This document shows, in pieces, positions 1 to 11,230 of a DNA stretch of 64,000 nt. Under the pieces are notes generated by a model. The model searched no databases and was not told the DNA's origin. It was given only the letters and a program-made list of their open reading frames with translations. The translations under genes were made by a program, and so were the position numbers. Where the stretch lies: assembly GCA_015501605.1 (NCBI GenBank), contig JADNRZ010000001.1, forward strand, positions 1 to 64,000, in the 5' to 3' direction. How positions within the stretch are numbered: position 1 is the stretch's first letter; each line of letters begins with the position of its first letter. This DNA comes from Panaeolus papilionaceus (taxonomy: Eukaryota > Basidiomycota > Agaricomycetes > Agaricales).

Positions 1-61
1 AGACGACGAGGACGACTTTGTGCTGCCCGCTACGTGGAAAGAAATACGCAGCAAAACGAAA

Positions 62-3000
62 ATGGCCGATCTAACAACATCACCATCAGTATCTACCCCA
101 TCTTCCTCCTCATCACCATCCCCATCCTCAACACCCCTTCACACCTCTGCTGTTCCTTATTTTAACCCTGAGGATTCCGCTCTCATCAGCGCGCTTCATG
201 AGTTGAGCAAGAAGAGCCCCAAGTTGGTTAGGTCGACGTTGTTTAATGTTGCGTTGAAGGATGATCACGAAGAGGGGGAGGGGAATCAGGAGAGTGCTGG
301 CAAGGCGAAGAGTGTGGAGGTGAGGAGCTGGAAGATGAACGAGTTCAAGTACGTCGGCTGTCTTTCTGCTTTTTTTCTCTCGCTACGATGCTAACTTGGA
401 TGGTGAATAGGTACTATGATATCCCTAGTCCTTTCCCTACGCTTGCTAGAGGACTGTTCACGAGGGAGTTAAGCGATCGTCAGTTGGGTATTCGGAAAGG
501 TCTGCCCCTCTTCTGAACGCCGTCATCACCAATCCCATTTACGCGTCCTGCTACCCAGATCCTTCCTCAGAGCCTGAAAAACCCGTCAAAGTCGACGACC
601 GCGACTTTTGGAAACAAAAGAAATTCCAGATTGTCGTCAGAGGATACGACAAGTTCTTCAACATCGGAGAGGTTCCTTGGACTACTGTGCGTCCCTGTAC
701 ACCCTTTTCCCCTGCCCTTTGCCTGACGATGTAGTAATTTTTAGTGGGCATCCCTTGAAGCACACACCGCAGGCCCATACACGCTCTCACTCAAATCCAA
801 CGGATGCATCATCTTCATCGCCGCTCTCACTCCCACTCAACTCCTCGTAACGTCAAAGCATTCTTTAGGTATGTCCCTCCCTCATGCGCATATATCCGAT
901 TGACTTACGCGTCATCTCAGGTGGAAATGAAAACGCTGCACTCAGCCATGCTGTAGCTGGTGAGAGATGGCTGAAGAAGTATATTGAGGGGAAGGGGAAG
1001 ACGGAGAAGGATATGGCCAAGGAGCTTTGGGAGAGGAATTTGACTGCCATCGCCGAGGTGAGCTTTCCAGGGATTGACCGCTAGACAGTCGCTAATTGTC
1101 TTGAATTTTCATTCATTTTATGCGCATACAAACACCTATATTGTCTACTTGTCTTGTTTTCTCGTTGAAAAATCACGCATATACCCACCCTCCTTCACAC
1201 CCAACCGCTCCTCTTGGTCTTACGATATCGTCGCCGCGATATCTCCACGCCGCTCTCGCTACCTCAACATCCAACAGCTCTGCGACGACTCCTTCGAAGA
1301 ACACGTCTTGCCCTACCCACCCGAGAAAACCGGACTCCATCTTCACGGTCTCAACCTCCACTCCAAACATTTCGCTACCCTCCCCACTCCCATTGTGGAT
1401 GAATTTGCTGAACGATGGGGATTCATTAAGACTGCTACCAAGGTGAGGTTCTATCTCTCAGTCCTCCTTTTGAGTGATGATAGAATGCGGCTGACAAACC
1501 ACCTCTAGGTCTGCGATTCCATCGCCGAAGTCAAATCCTTCACCGATCAATGCGCCGAAAAAGGCGAATGGAACGGTGAAGCCGTCGAAGGCTTCGTCGT
1601 CCGGTGCATCGTCCGGGACGTCCCCACCTCCTCATCCAGCGCCGCATACTCATCCAAAGACGCCCCCTCCAGAAGCCCCTACGCCCCTAACTCTTCCTTC
1701 TTCTTCAAAATCAAATTCGACGAACCCTACATGATGTATCGCGACTGGCGAGAAGTGACCAAAACCCTCCTCTCTCAACACTCGAAGAACCCAAGTACGA
1801 AGCTCGCCCCTTCCATGGTTGCGAAGAATAAGATGAGGCGGAAGGAGACAGTGGAGTATGTGCAGTGGGTGATTCGGGAGATTGAGAGGGATCCGAGGCA
1901 GTTTGAGGGGTTTACGAGGGGGCATGGGATTATTCGGACAAGGGAGAGGTTTTTGAGAGAGTTTGAGGGAGGGGGAGGGGTGGTGAGGGGTGTTACAGAT
2001 AAGGAGGACGGGGTGAAGGAGGGTGGAGAGGAGGGGGAGAGGAAGGATGTGAGGTGGGTTGTGGTGCCTGTTGCGATTCCGGGGTGTGGTACGTTGGTTT
2101 GCTTTGAAGAGAGTGAGACGCACATGTTGACATTGGTGAACAGGAAAAACCGCCGTCTCGGTCGCACTGACCCATCTCTTTGGATGGGGACATACGCAGA
2201 GCGATGATGTGAGTGCGAAGAAGAGCGCTCCTGTGTTTTTGAAGAATGTGCTGAAGTTACTTGGAGAGCACAAGGTGGTGGTTGCTGATAAGTGAGTGGG
2301 GTTTCTTTTTCGGATTCGTTTCGTTCGCTTTCTGGGTTGGGTTGGGTTCGCGCCTCTTTGATCTTTGATTCGACTGGCGCTCGTCCATCCTTCCCTAGTT
2401 TCAATCCGTCGTCTATAACGCCTATCTTGATGCGGAGTCATCGACTTCTCTGCTTCGCTCGTTTCATGGCACGAAATCGAATTTGCTCTCGATGATTCGT
2501 GTCCAGTGCGATGCTTTCACAAGAGCTGCTAGCGATGATTGCCGCATCATCAGATACTCTGTTGCGCGTTGGGCGGTTGTGGCTCTCGCCCTGGCTTGTA
2601 ACCCGATAATGCGACTCGCTATGCAGTGTTGCGCGGGGCGTGATTTCCTGGCATTCGTGGTGGAGCGTATATTCTTTACTCGGGATTTTTTCTTTGAATG
2701 GTTGGATCCCTCGCGCCTGCGGCCGTTTCCCTGCCTGGTCTGTTGGTTGTTAGGGAAGCTAGGCTGAGGCGCGCTTTATCCTTGCTCTATCCCTTCACTT
2801 TGCTCTTCTATTTTTTTTTCGTCGTTTGGTTTTCATTTCTCGTCGAGATCAACACATTCTGCCGCATTGTTCATAGATTGCCACGATTCCTCACTTAGGA
2901 GTTGGTCTCATTCGAGATTTTGTTCAATGGTGGATCGTCCAGCCATCTGTGGATCATGCGGCACTTTGGTGTATTTCATTCTCGAAATGGGAGGTTTGTT

Positions 3001-4496
3001 TTGGTTTTCAACGTTCCTTGGTCCACTCGTCTCAGTTGTTCCTCCGTGAACCCTGACTATGTCTGTGGTGTCGATGAATCGTTTCGCCTCATTTTGATGT
3101 TCGAATAGTGCGCGATGCTCGGGTCCATTTTTTTCTGGCTGGATCCTATGAGTGGTGGTCGCCGCTATTTATCTGCAATTCATATTTTTTTACACTCAGT
3201 TTTCGATTCAGATCTGTCTACACCTCGTCTTTTTCAAACCGTATACTGACGCTTGATCTCAAGGAACAATCACCTCATTCAACATCGTACTCAGCTTCGT
3301 GAGGCTACGCGACACCTATACCCTCCCGTTCGACTCGTAGCTCTGAACTGGTCGCTTTCGCACCTCCCGCGCACCACAACACATCGAATCTGCTCCGACC
3401 GCATCCTCAACCGCGGCTCTAACCACCAAACGCTCACCGCTGACACCTCGATGAAGAAATCGCACGAAGAAGTGCTGTGGATGTTCCTGAACAAGGGCGA
3501 AGACCTGTCTGAGAGCGAGGTGGATAGGGTGGTTGAGATGGAGGTTGAAGAATCGCTGGAGGAGTCGGTGAACAGGGCCGTGGAGGGGTTGAAGAAGGTG
3601 ATGAAACTGAGCGATGAGGAGGTGCCGGGGGATGAGGAGATTAAGAGGGCTTGTGAGGTTGCGGGGGGTATGTTCCGGAAGGCGTGGCGAAGGGTGATGC
3701 GGGGAAGGAGAAGGATAAAGGCAAGGTGAAGGTGAAAGATAAGGGCGGTGTTGGGCCTAGGTATTTCGCGCTGATGCCGGAATTGGACGTGCGCAAGGTG
3801 TTGGACGAGAGGTTGAATAGGACGGACGTGGATGAGGGTGTTAGGCTGGCATATTTGAAAATGAAGGGTGATAAGCGGATCGCGGATGTTCCGCATATCA
3901 CGTTGGTGCATTCGAAGAGTCGGAATGCAGGTGTGGATGAAGAGAGGATGTGGACATTGGCAAAGGGGGTGTGTGGGCTTGATGGTGTGAAGGAGAGACC
4001 GCCGATGTTGTACGGCAGGGTGGGGAGGGTTGTGTGGGATGGGAGGGTTATGGCGTTGGTGGTTGATGAGGTGGGTGTTAAAAAGGAGGGGGTGAGGGTG
4101 GAGAGGCGCGAGAGCGCCGTCGAGGGAACTGAGGAGGGTGGGGAGGAGGAGGCTGCAGAGTATGTCGAGGTTCCGACGACGCATGGGAAGGAGTTTGTTG
4201 ATGGTATGCCAGAGTCGATTAAGAGGAGACTGCATGTTACGGTTGGTACGAAGGATGGGAGTATTAATCCTTTTGAGGCCAAGGCGGTTGTGGAGGAGTT
4301 GAGAGCGAGGGAGGAGAGGGAGTTGCGGGAGGCTGCTGGTCAGGGCGAGGTTGACGGAAAGGGAGATGGTGAGAGTGAAGCGAAAGACGGAGAGGTGAAG
4401 GAGGGAGAGAAGAAGCGGAAGATTTGGATATATGAGATTGGAGATGAGGGCGAGGGGGTTGAATTTAGAGCGAGGGTGAAGGGTATGTTTAGTTAG
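62..4496 (+). CDS. trl1: Fungal tRNA ligase (ligase-kinase-phosphodiesterase)
   Basis: Multi-domain tRNA splicing ligase, which heals and seals tRNA halves and, in yeast, HAC1 mRNA. Exons inferred from GT-AG sites: 62-348, 411-478, 559-686, 745-868, 921-1057, 1278-1442, 1509-2088, 2144-2291, 3264-4496. The adenylyltransferase part carries RGYDKFFNIGEV and the nucleotidyl-lysine motif KSNG (about 791-802), then CDDSFEEH and EGFVVR. A split P-loop GCGKT (2082-2152) starts the kinase domain. The C-terminal 2H phosphodiesterase has HITLVH (about 3895-3912) and HVTVGT (about 4231-4248). The start is taken at ATG 62, but the frame is open upstream to the window edge with an acidic DDEDDF, so the gene may begin earlier. 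Oddities are a 972-nt intron (2292-3263) and a frame break at the G run 3663-3668; one more G would join the two frames. Family identity is very secure. Confidence 0.93.
2292..3263 (+). other. Unusually long intron of the tRNA ligase gene
   Basis: This stretch separates codons for ADK from NNHLIQHR inside the kinase domain. It begins GTGAGT, ends TACTGAC...CTCAAG (branch-point-like sequence and acceptor) and joins exons in phase. At 972 nt it is more than ten times most introns in the window. The decayed copy at 15.2-16.8 kb has a short intron (roughly 70-100 nt) at the same position, so the length looks derived. It is T-rich with short open frames, none recognisable. The inverted copy at 9.8-11.2 kb shares its 5' sequence. 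Confidence 0.8.
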
Positions 4497-5446
4497 AGGG
4501 TATGGTTTGGTATTTATGGTCTGGTTAGGGTCTAGCGTGTTTCTTGTGCTGCTTGTTGATCTGCCTGTTCTTGATGTTTTGATTGAATGTATGTCAATTG
4601 AATTGAATTGAATTGATATCTTATCGGGATTTACTGCAATGTCGGTTAGGGGTATCCATCCGGAGTTATCTGCCTAATCTGAGAAATCGTTTTAATAAAC
4701 TTTTGGGTAATACTTGGAGATTCGAGGCATGTAGTTTTGGTAGTCGTAGAGTGTAATATGGGTTTTAGATGCGTAAGACGTACAAAGGAACTCTAAGATC
4801 TAGTCCTCATCGGTGGTTCTACCATGAGTTATGACTTCCCAAGGACGCTACGAAACAAAGGCTATCCACACTAAATATTAGTGATTTGCGATTAGAAATC
4901 ATGAATAACATCGCGATTACGATTACGATTGCACTGCAATGTGATGTCAATGTGAAGGGGTTGAACACCCCCCAAAAGACATAGCACATATCTACGCCAC
5001 GATGCGACCACTGCATGAGCAGGAGCTTAAATTAACCAAGCAATAACAATGCACTCAGGGTGACGTAAAGTGCATGCTTTGGTTACCGATCAGCAGCCTG
5101 CCTTTGAATCTGAGAATTGCTCAGACAAAAGGTTGTTATGGCAGATACTGCCAGTTAGAACGTCTTGCTCGTACCAAAGTCCTTTCTGCTCACAGGCGCG
5201 TATTGCGAAAGAGAAACCATTGGCGGCAGCTTGATATTGTGTGATGATGAGCGATTTCGAGATTTGGCCCCATTGGGTTTTCGTCTCCCAAGGTCCACTG
5301 CAACGCGGGATGATGGAAAGGCACAATGCAAATGCGTCGGTGGCATTGCAGTCTTCCTGGAGTATAAAGTGGCTCGCTTTAAATTCGACCTCTTTAACCA
5401 TCACTCCCATATCTCTGATCCCCCTACCCTCAGCAATCTCAACACT
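4497..5446. other. Intergenic between tRNA ligase and the 5447 gene
   Basis: It contains short AATTG tandem repeats (about 4598-4614) downstream of the ligase gene, and the leader of the next gene. No exon was recognised. Confidence 0.45.
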
Positions 5447-6204
5447 ATGGCTACCACCATCGACCCTAAGTACTTCAAAGCTACTTCCGAAACCACGCCA
5501 TTGGGAACCACCTTATCCATTCATCTCATAACTGTTTTCACTGTTGTCGATGCTGCTACAATGCCGCTGGCGGTTTTTAACCACTTGAAAGAGCAGGTAG
5601 CTACCCACAGGCCTAACGTTGTCAGCCTTCTCGGTAAGTATCGGATAATTTTAAGCCATATTACTTCGTATTAAAGTACTGCTTTTCAACAGTTGATCAT
5701 CCATCCATTCCGAACAACACTGTTGTCGATTATCAACGCGACAAGTACATTGTTCAGACCATTAAGAATATATTTGCGGTCATTCAACACTTGCCGGTTC
5801 AGGAAATCAGTGTCGTTTATCATAATCACCTCACCCAAGACTTCCCGGGTAACAACATGGATTTCCTCGGACGCGCTATTGGCCAAGGCATTCTCAATAT
5901 GGTCAATAAACCCATCGAACAGAGCCTCCGTAACCTTACGCTCAATTACGTTACTTGGGATGCCAATGAGGTCGCTTGTGTCTCAGCATCTGAGGCGCTT
6001 ACCCGCCAAATTATCACCCACCCCAATACGCTGTTCCCTGCGCTCAAGTGTCATGACAATTTTGTTATGGTCAAGACGCATAATGCGCAATACAAGCTGA
6101 CTGACAACGTTCGGTTCTTTGCTGGTATGCTTGACATCCTTAGAGTTAAGCGCCCTTCGATGATCGTCCGTGGTCATATCAGTAAAGAAGTCGTTGGAAT
6201 TTAA
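5447..6204 (+). CDS. Hypothetical protein, 232 aa, two exons
   Basis: Two exons, 5447-5633 and 5693-6204, are joined by a 59-nt GTAAGT...CAACAG intron that keeps the frame. The ATG is the first of the frame and follows a pyrimidine-rich leader, and the stop is TAA at 6202. The protein starts MATTIDPKYF and contains segments such as FLGRAIGQGILNMV and DILRVKRPSMIVRGH. There is no signal peptide or membrane helix, and codon use looks coding throughout exon 2. I recognise no domain. It lies between the tRNA ligase and the broken CSN3 copy and could be a lineage-specific gene. Confidence 0.65.
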
Positions 6205-6931
6205 ATATGCAGCCAATCGCTCTCCATTTCCTCCTTTCAATATATTTTCCGGATTTTTCTCTTTTATTCATAACCCTTATCCACGCACATGGGCTCCACT
6301 TATTGCATGAATCCTTTGAATCAACCTTCATACAGAAATATGAAATTCATGTCCTTTTTTCTCGATTACCCCAACAGAGGGCTAAACCCTCTTCATGTAC
6401 GTTTCAAAGAATAAAGCCATCTTTTTTCCATCCTGATACAAGGTGGCGATGTAGGTAAACGTCTCGTGTAAGTCACAGGAGGCGTTTAGGTTTTGGCTGA
6501 GGTCGCCAATTCGAGGATCAAGGCTTGATGCTATACATCTCATTGGAGGCAGCCTTCAATTGGTTCCTTACAAGAAGTGGAATATTGAGGAGAATGTCAT
6601 ATGATATGCTATTTCCTTACTTTGAAGTAATTCCTTCGGTACAGCGTCGTGAATATCCCTAAGTGTCAGTTTGGACACGAAGGTTGACGAGTTCTAGACA
6701 TTTAGTCACAGTTCCAGCTACAAAGTCAGAAAACATTTTTTATTTATTAATATTACCTATGACCAAACTTGAGCGAACAAAAACATTAAACGGTGTAAGA
6801 AAATCATGACGAAAAAAGACTCCTTCACTTCATAGCATTCAGCTCAAACCTTTCAACTTCGTCGCCTCGTCGTCTCGCGCCATAGTTCATATCCAGCGAC
6901 ATGCATACTACCAAATGTCTCCTACCACCCC

Positions 6932-8472
6932 TCAAGAAAACATGGTCTCGTCGTTCCAGCCCATCGTCGATGGCTGATAGAGATCCTCGTCCAACCCCAT
7001 CCCCATCCCGCCGGGCCCTGCAGGACCCCATGTATCGTGACTCTTTGTAAGCTATACATAAACAACGAGTTGTCAGAAATGAAAATCAAAGTTAATCAAA
7101 CGCATTCATCGTCCATTTATTCACGAAACCAATACAAGAAGGAAACTGGGACTCACCTTCGTCAAGAACTCCTTGCTCCTTCCGACCTCCTTATCCAAAT
7201 ACGTCACGAGCGCTGTCGTACCGCCTACGGTATACGGTATAAAAAGAACCAAAATAAAATATATGTCACACGGAACGTGCAACACGAGAGGGAGTGGTGA
7301 TGAGTGAAGGGGATACCGAAGGTAAGCGGCTATGTGCTAGTTGAGCGAGGGCGAAGGCACGGAGCACAGTAGGTACTACGTAAGCCTGTAGTCGGTAATA
7401 CAGTGTCGTTTCGAATGAATATGATACTGTATGGGTGTATTGGGCGTGTGTGAAGCGCTGAGCTTCGAGATTTCGAACGCTGGTAATGAAAACGAAGAGG
7501 AACGAAGCTGGGGTGAGTGCCGATTGACTCAGAAACTAATAGACTCGAATGTGAGGGATAGAAAACCTGTTTTTCATTCGTTCTCGTGCTGTACTTTTAT
7601 ACTACAAGAGAGTGTACAAACACGAAGCTACTAAGATGATAAGAAACAGTCATATGGTACAATGTATGGAGAATGGCTATCCAATCGGAAAGCAAGAATG
7701 AAAATTATTACAATCAATACTACATTTAAGGAAGAGAGGAGAGAGGTTAGATTATGAGTGCACATGGGTGAGGAGTAATATTTACAAGAAAATGAAAATA
7801 AAATGTTACAAATATTGATATGGATCGCATATTTCAGACCAAGTGGGGCGCGAGAATGAAACGAGCGTTTAACTCGTACTTGGCGCTTAGTTATGCTGTG
7901 GAGCGAAGGTGCGGTCGCTCGGGATCGTTATGGAGCTGATTTCATGGGGTAAACCGTGCGGAGCGCGACAGCGCAGCTTGGTCTTGAGACTTGCCCAAAA
8001 TCTCCTCGACTTCGGCTTTTGTGAAGGAAGGGGTGGGATCGGTAAACGTCACGGTGTTGGAGGATGAGACCTGAGCGGTGAGTTCGTTGGATTCGATCTG
8101 AATGAGCGAAAGGTAAGGCTCAGTTGTGGCGTAACAAGCGAAGGGAACAAGAAGCACCATGCTCAGAAGCACTGCCCGAACTTCGTCTTCACTTTGAATG
8201 CCTACTCTCTTTGCGATATCAGAGAGACGGAGCGTAAAATACGTCGCCGTTAGTTTCTTGATGACCCAACGCAGTGCGCGCGCGATGGCTTGGTGAATGA
8301 GACCCAGGTTTTTTTCCTGTCACGACCCGTATTAGTCGACGTTCAACAAAAGGAAGTTAAAGTAAAGAGGGGTAACGCACAGCAGCAAACACAGACTTCT
8401 CTTTAGCAACCAACTCTCGAAGAGTAGTCCGACACGATCCAAAGTTGAAACAGGGGACAAGCATTGTGAATG
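6932..8472 (-). pseudogene. csn3: COP9 signalosome subunit 3 C-terminal fragment, interrupted
   Basis: Read on the minus strand, spliced exons give LRELVAKEKSVFAAEKNLGL, then VIKKLTATYFTLRLSDIAK, IESNELTAQVSS and TFTDPTPSFTKAEVEEILGK. This is the PCI/winged-helix end of CSN3, a subunit of the complex that removes Nedd8 from cullins. The coding sequence stops after QAAL at 7975, resumes at 7209 with VTYLDKEVGRSKEFLTK, and ends with a Gly/Met-rich tail and stop at 6932. The gap is a 757-bp insertion (7214-7970) flanked by GCGC repeats. Upstream of 8472 no further CSN3 exons are visible, so roughly two thirds of the usual 400-450 residues are missing. An in-frame 60-nt intron after LLSM is still recognisable. 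A partial, insertion-broken copy is the simplest reading; the family match itself is strong. Confidence 0.75.
7214..7970. mobile_element. 757-bp insertion in the CSN3 copy, solo-LTR-like (TG...CA)
   Basis: The insert begins TGTCG and ends CGACA, and sits between GCGC repeats (7210-7213 and 7971-7974; AGCGC if one base is shared). Removing it and one repeat restores the CSN3 reading ...QAAL-VTYLDKE.... The ends are imperfect inverted copies over about 25 bp. TG...CA ends with a 4-5 bp target duplication suggest a solo LTR; a short inverted-repeat element is the alternative. No coding capacity was recognised inside. Confidence 0.6.
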
Positions 8473-9600
8473 CTGAGATTAGGGTTATGTCCCCTGAACA
8501 TCAACATTACATATTAAATTGAAAGTCGTGACGATGATAAGACTAAGGGAAGGAAGATAATAATATGCGCGCTGGCGCATATAAGAGCGTTGTAATCACA
8601 TGATGGGATTACAATAAATATCCAATACTGATCGATAATCACAAACACTATGTCCTACAAACATTTCTCTGTGAAGAGGGTCCTCAGCTGGGGAAAGTGT
8701 ACATCACCGTAGGTCAAATTCAATTGAAATGAATGGTATTTAGATCAAATTATTCCCGGAAATGTATGATCCTACCACTCCTCACGATGCATCGTACATG
8801 TTAGTGGGGCATTGGGCGAGGATAGCCCTCAAGTTGTCAGAAGGAACCAACACTAGGAAGTAAAAGAAGTGGGTTTCAAAATGCTCGAGCGCAGGAAGGA
8901 TCATCCAAATCGGACTTCAACTCTACCCCTTCCCCTACTATCGCGCTTGGAGACTCACCGTTCCTTATAGGGGAACAACTCCTATTTCATAGATCGCATT
9001 TCTCTTCCCAACACCCGCTTTCATTTAAATTCTCATCACACCCTCTTCATTTCACGTTCTACCACTCCTATCAATCCAAAGCGACACTCCCTTCTCTCCC
9101 TCCGCGCCCCACTCCTGCTGCACGTGGATTGACGCCCCACTTCGAGCCTGGTCAATTCGACTCAGGAAAGCGTTGAGCGCGCAGAGTGAAAAGGAGAACA
9201 CGTCAGCTGAGGAGGACGGAGACACTCGTTGTCACCTTCTCTTTGAAAACACGGACACTTACATAGCCTAGTTACAATTCAAATATTTACATTTTACAAA
9301 GTCTGGGCGGCGCGAGAGTACGTGCGCGTCCAGGTATCACATTCATTACCTTTTCTCACTTATAGTACGAATCCCCACTCAATCATTATCATCTCTTTTG
9401 CCCCACTTACGTTTTCGCGCGACCATCTCAGCGACTTTGAGCTTGAGCCGAGCACACTGAGCCTGCATCGTCACATCACACACTCCCTCACTGTTCCCTC
9501 GCTGGGGAACTTTGATTCTATTTGTTCACGTACACTACACTCGCTTTTTCTGCCTATCATTATCCTCACCAAGAGGCATTTTCCTCTTCCACAATGGATT
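8473..9600. other. Intergenic, no gene recognised
   Basis: No coding exon could be supported. The only local structure is a perfect 8-bp stem, ATATGCGC / GCGCATAT, with a 4-nt loop at 8563-8582. Polypyrimidine tracts occupy about 8920-9130. Confidence 0.5.
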
Positions 9601-9789
9601 AAAAAAAAGTAGAGGAAAGCCGAATGAGGAAAACACAGTGGACTGACAAAGGGGCGAAAGGGATAGCAGGAAGAAAAGCGACCATCGCAGACACGCGAAC
9701 ATGACGCAACCAAGTCACAGACAAGCGCAATGAGTTCGAAAAAGATGGACAGAGAAGAAACAAGCAACCCAAAACGATGGGAATAAATC

Positions 9790-11230
9790 AAACGAAATGA
9801 AAGAATCCCGTTCACCCATCCTCAACGATTACCTCGTGCTCTCCAAGCATCTGACACGCGTTCTTCGAAGCATAGGAACGTCTTCTCCGCTGTCATACCA
9901 TGGCTCTCCGAATGGCTATGTCCAAAGAGATGTGTCTAACAAGGTGGGGACAGGTACTCTCCTACACATCGGTGTCAGCATCTATAAGTTCATCGCTCAG
10001 AAGGAACTGGAAGGCACATACCACACGCAGAAACGGCGACACGCGGGACAGCACCCTCGATTCTTTATCTCCTCCCCATACTTGAATTGCGTGCGTAGGG
10101 ACTTTCAGAGGGAGAGCATTCAGATGAGGATGCGGTTGGAGCGTTGGTTGACGAGATAGGGTGTTGTGGACACTGCACCGGATATTGAATCCTTAGGTGG
10201 ATAGCTTCACCGTCCCACTTCCTATTCGATTGAATATTTTCACTTCTAGCCGACCTAGATGTAGATTCAAGCCGTTAGATTGGGTTCATCCCAACTTAAA
10301 GCGAGGGAGTTGGGGAGGATATACCTACCTTGGCTAGTGTCTTGATGATTCCTCTATCGTTCAGCGAACTCATTGACAGTGGGAGTGAGGAGAGCAGCGA
10401 AACGTTTGGAGCGTAGAAATGAATTGTGAAGATGACATTTGGACATCTGAGACGATGGCAGCATATAGAATGAAGCTGGACGAGTATGTTCGCGATTTTC
10501 AACGTAAAAACTAGGACTACATAATATAGGTCGGTATATGCGCAAATGAAAGGAATTGAGGTCATCAGCATCCGTTCACATGTCAACCTAACGATCACCC
10601 ACCTCTGTACACTATAAATCACTTTCGAAAACTCATTTGGCCTGGAAAATGATACGTCCAGTCGATTCAAGGGAGCGCATGACTGGCAGTAGTGCATCAA
10701 GGGATGCCCACTGAAACCACGAAAAATCACGAGGCCGTTATAAGATGAGCATAAAAAAAGGGAGTAATAATGCTCACAGGGGTCCAATCGTGCAAGAAAT
10801 CTCTCTGATGTAGTCTCGCCTGAGGGTGACCTGGAATGTCTTTTGGTTCAAATTTCTAGTAGTTGTGGTCGCCAACTATGAATGATTTTTACAACGCTGT
10901 TGAAGGATCTGGGCAACACGATGCTTGATCAATAAGGTCGTACCAACGGGTGGGTAGATATACCTTTCTGATTCCCCAGTCGACAATAGCACTTCTTTCT
11001 CCTGAACAGACGCCTAGCAAACACAGGGATGGCTGTGTATGTCAGAGAACCTGAACAGACACCTGGTTGTGATTGGAACATGAAAATGGTATATAAAATC
11101 AAGCAACCCACTTGAACTCACTCATTTACAGCTCTTCTTATGAGTGCAAAGGCTTCAGGGTGACAATATGGAAGCGAAACAGCAGTGTTGATGACGCGAC
11201 GGGAACACATTGAAAACTCTCAAAAAACGG
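9790..11230 (-). pseudogene. Inverted decayed copy of the tRNA ligase gene (copy 1)
   Basis: Read on the minus strand this stretch follows trl1 from exon 1 (matching about 320) to the start of its long intron (about 2330), in order. Landmarks are a TVNEFAER segment matching IVDEFAER of trl1 (10350-10380), a WASL segment matching the exon at 745 with the ligase KSNG box altered to ESTG (about 10665-10720), and a CTTGGAGAGCACGAGGT stretch (about 9830-9850) matching the kinase exon end. Intron sequences are conserved too, including the 220-nt trl1 intron at 1058-1277, so this is a DNA-level duplicate rather than a retrocopy. The part equivalent to trl1 869-1057 and most of 1700-2190 is missing, and frames are broken throughout. 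Similarity continues a short way into the long intron (to about 9700). Confidence 0.8.

Noticed and set aside
1650..2441. 263-codon minus-strand open frame
   Set aside because: It is antisense to the tRNA ligase exon and arises from its codon bias; the plus strand has clear domain motifs.
3291..4282. Long minus-strand frames (314 and 213 codons)
   Set aside because: Shadows of the ligase phosphodiesterase exon; composition is low-complexity Ser/Pro/Leu with no motif.
9322..9815. Open frames on both strands just beyond decayed ligase copy 1
   Set aside because: The region continues intron-like sequence of the duplicated ligase gene; no independent coding signal.
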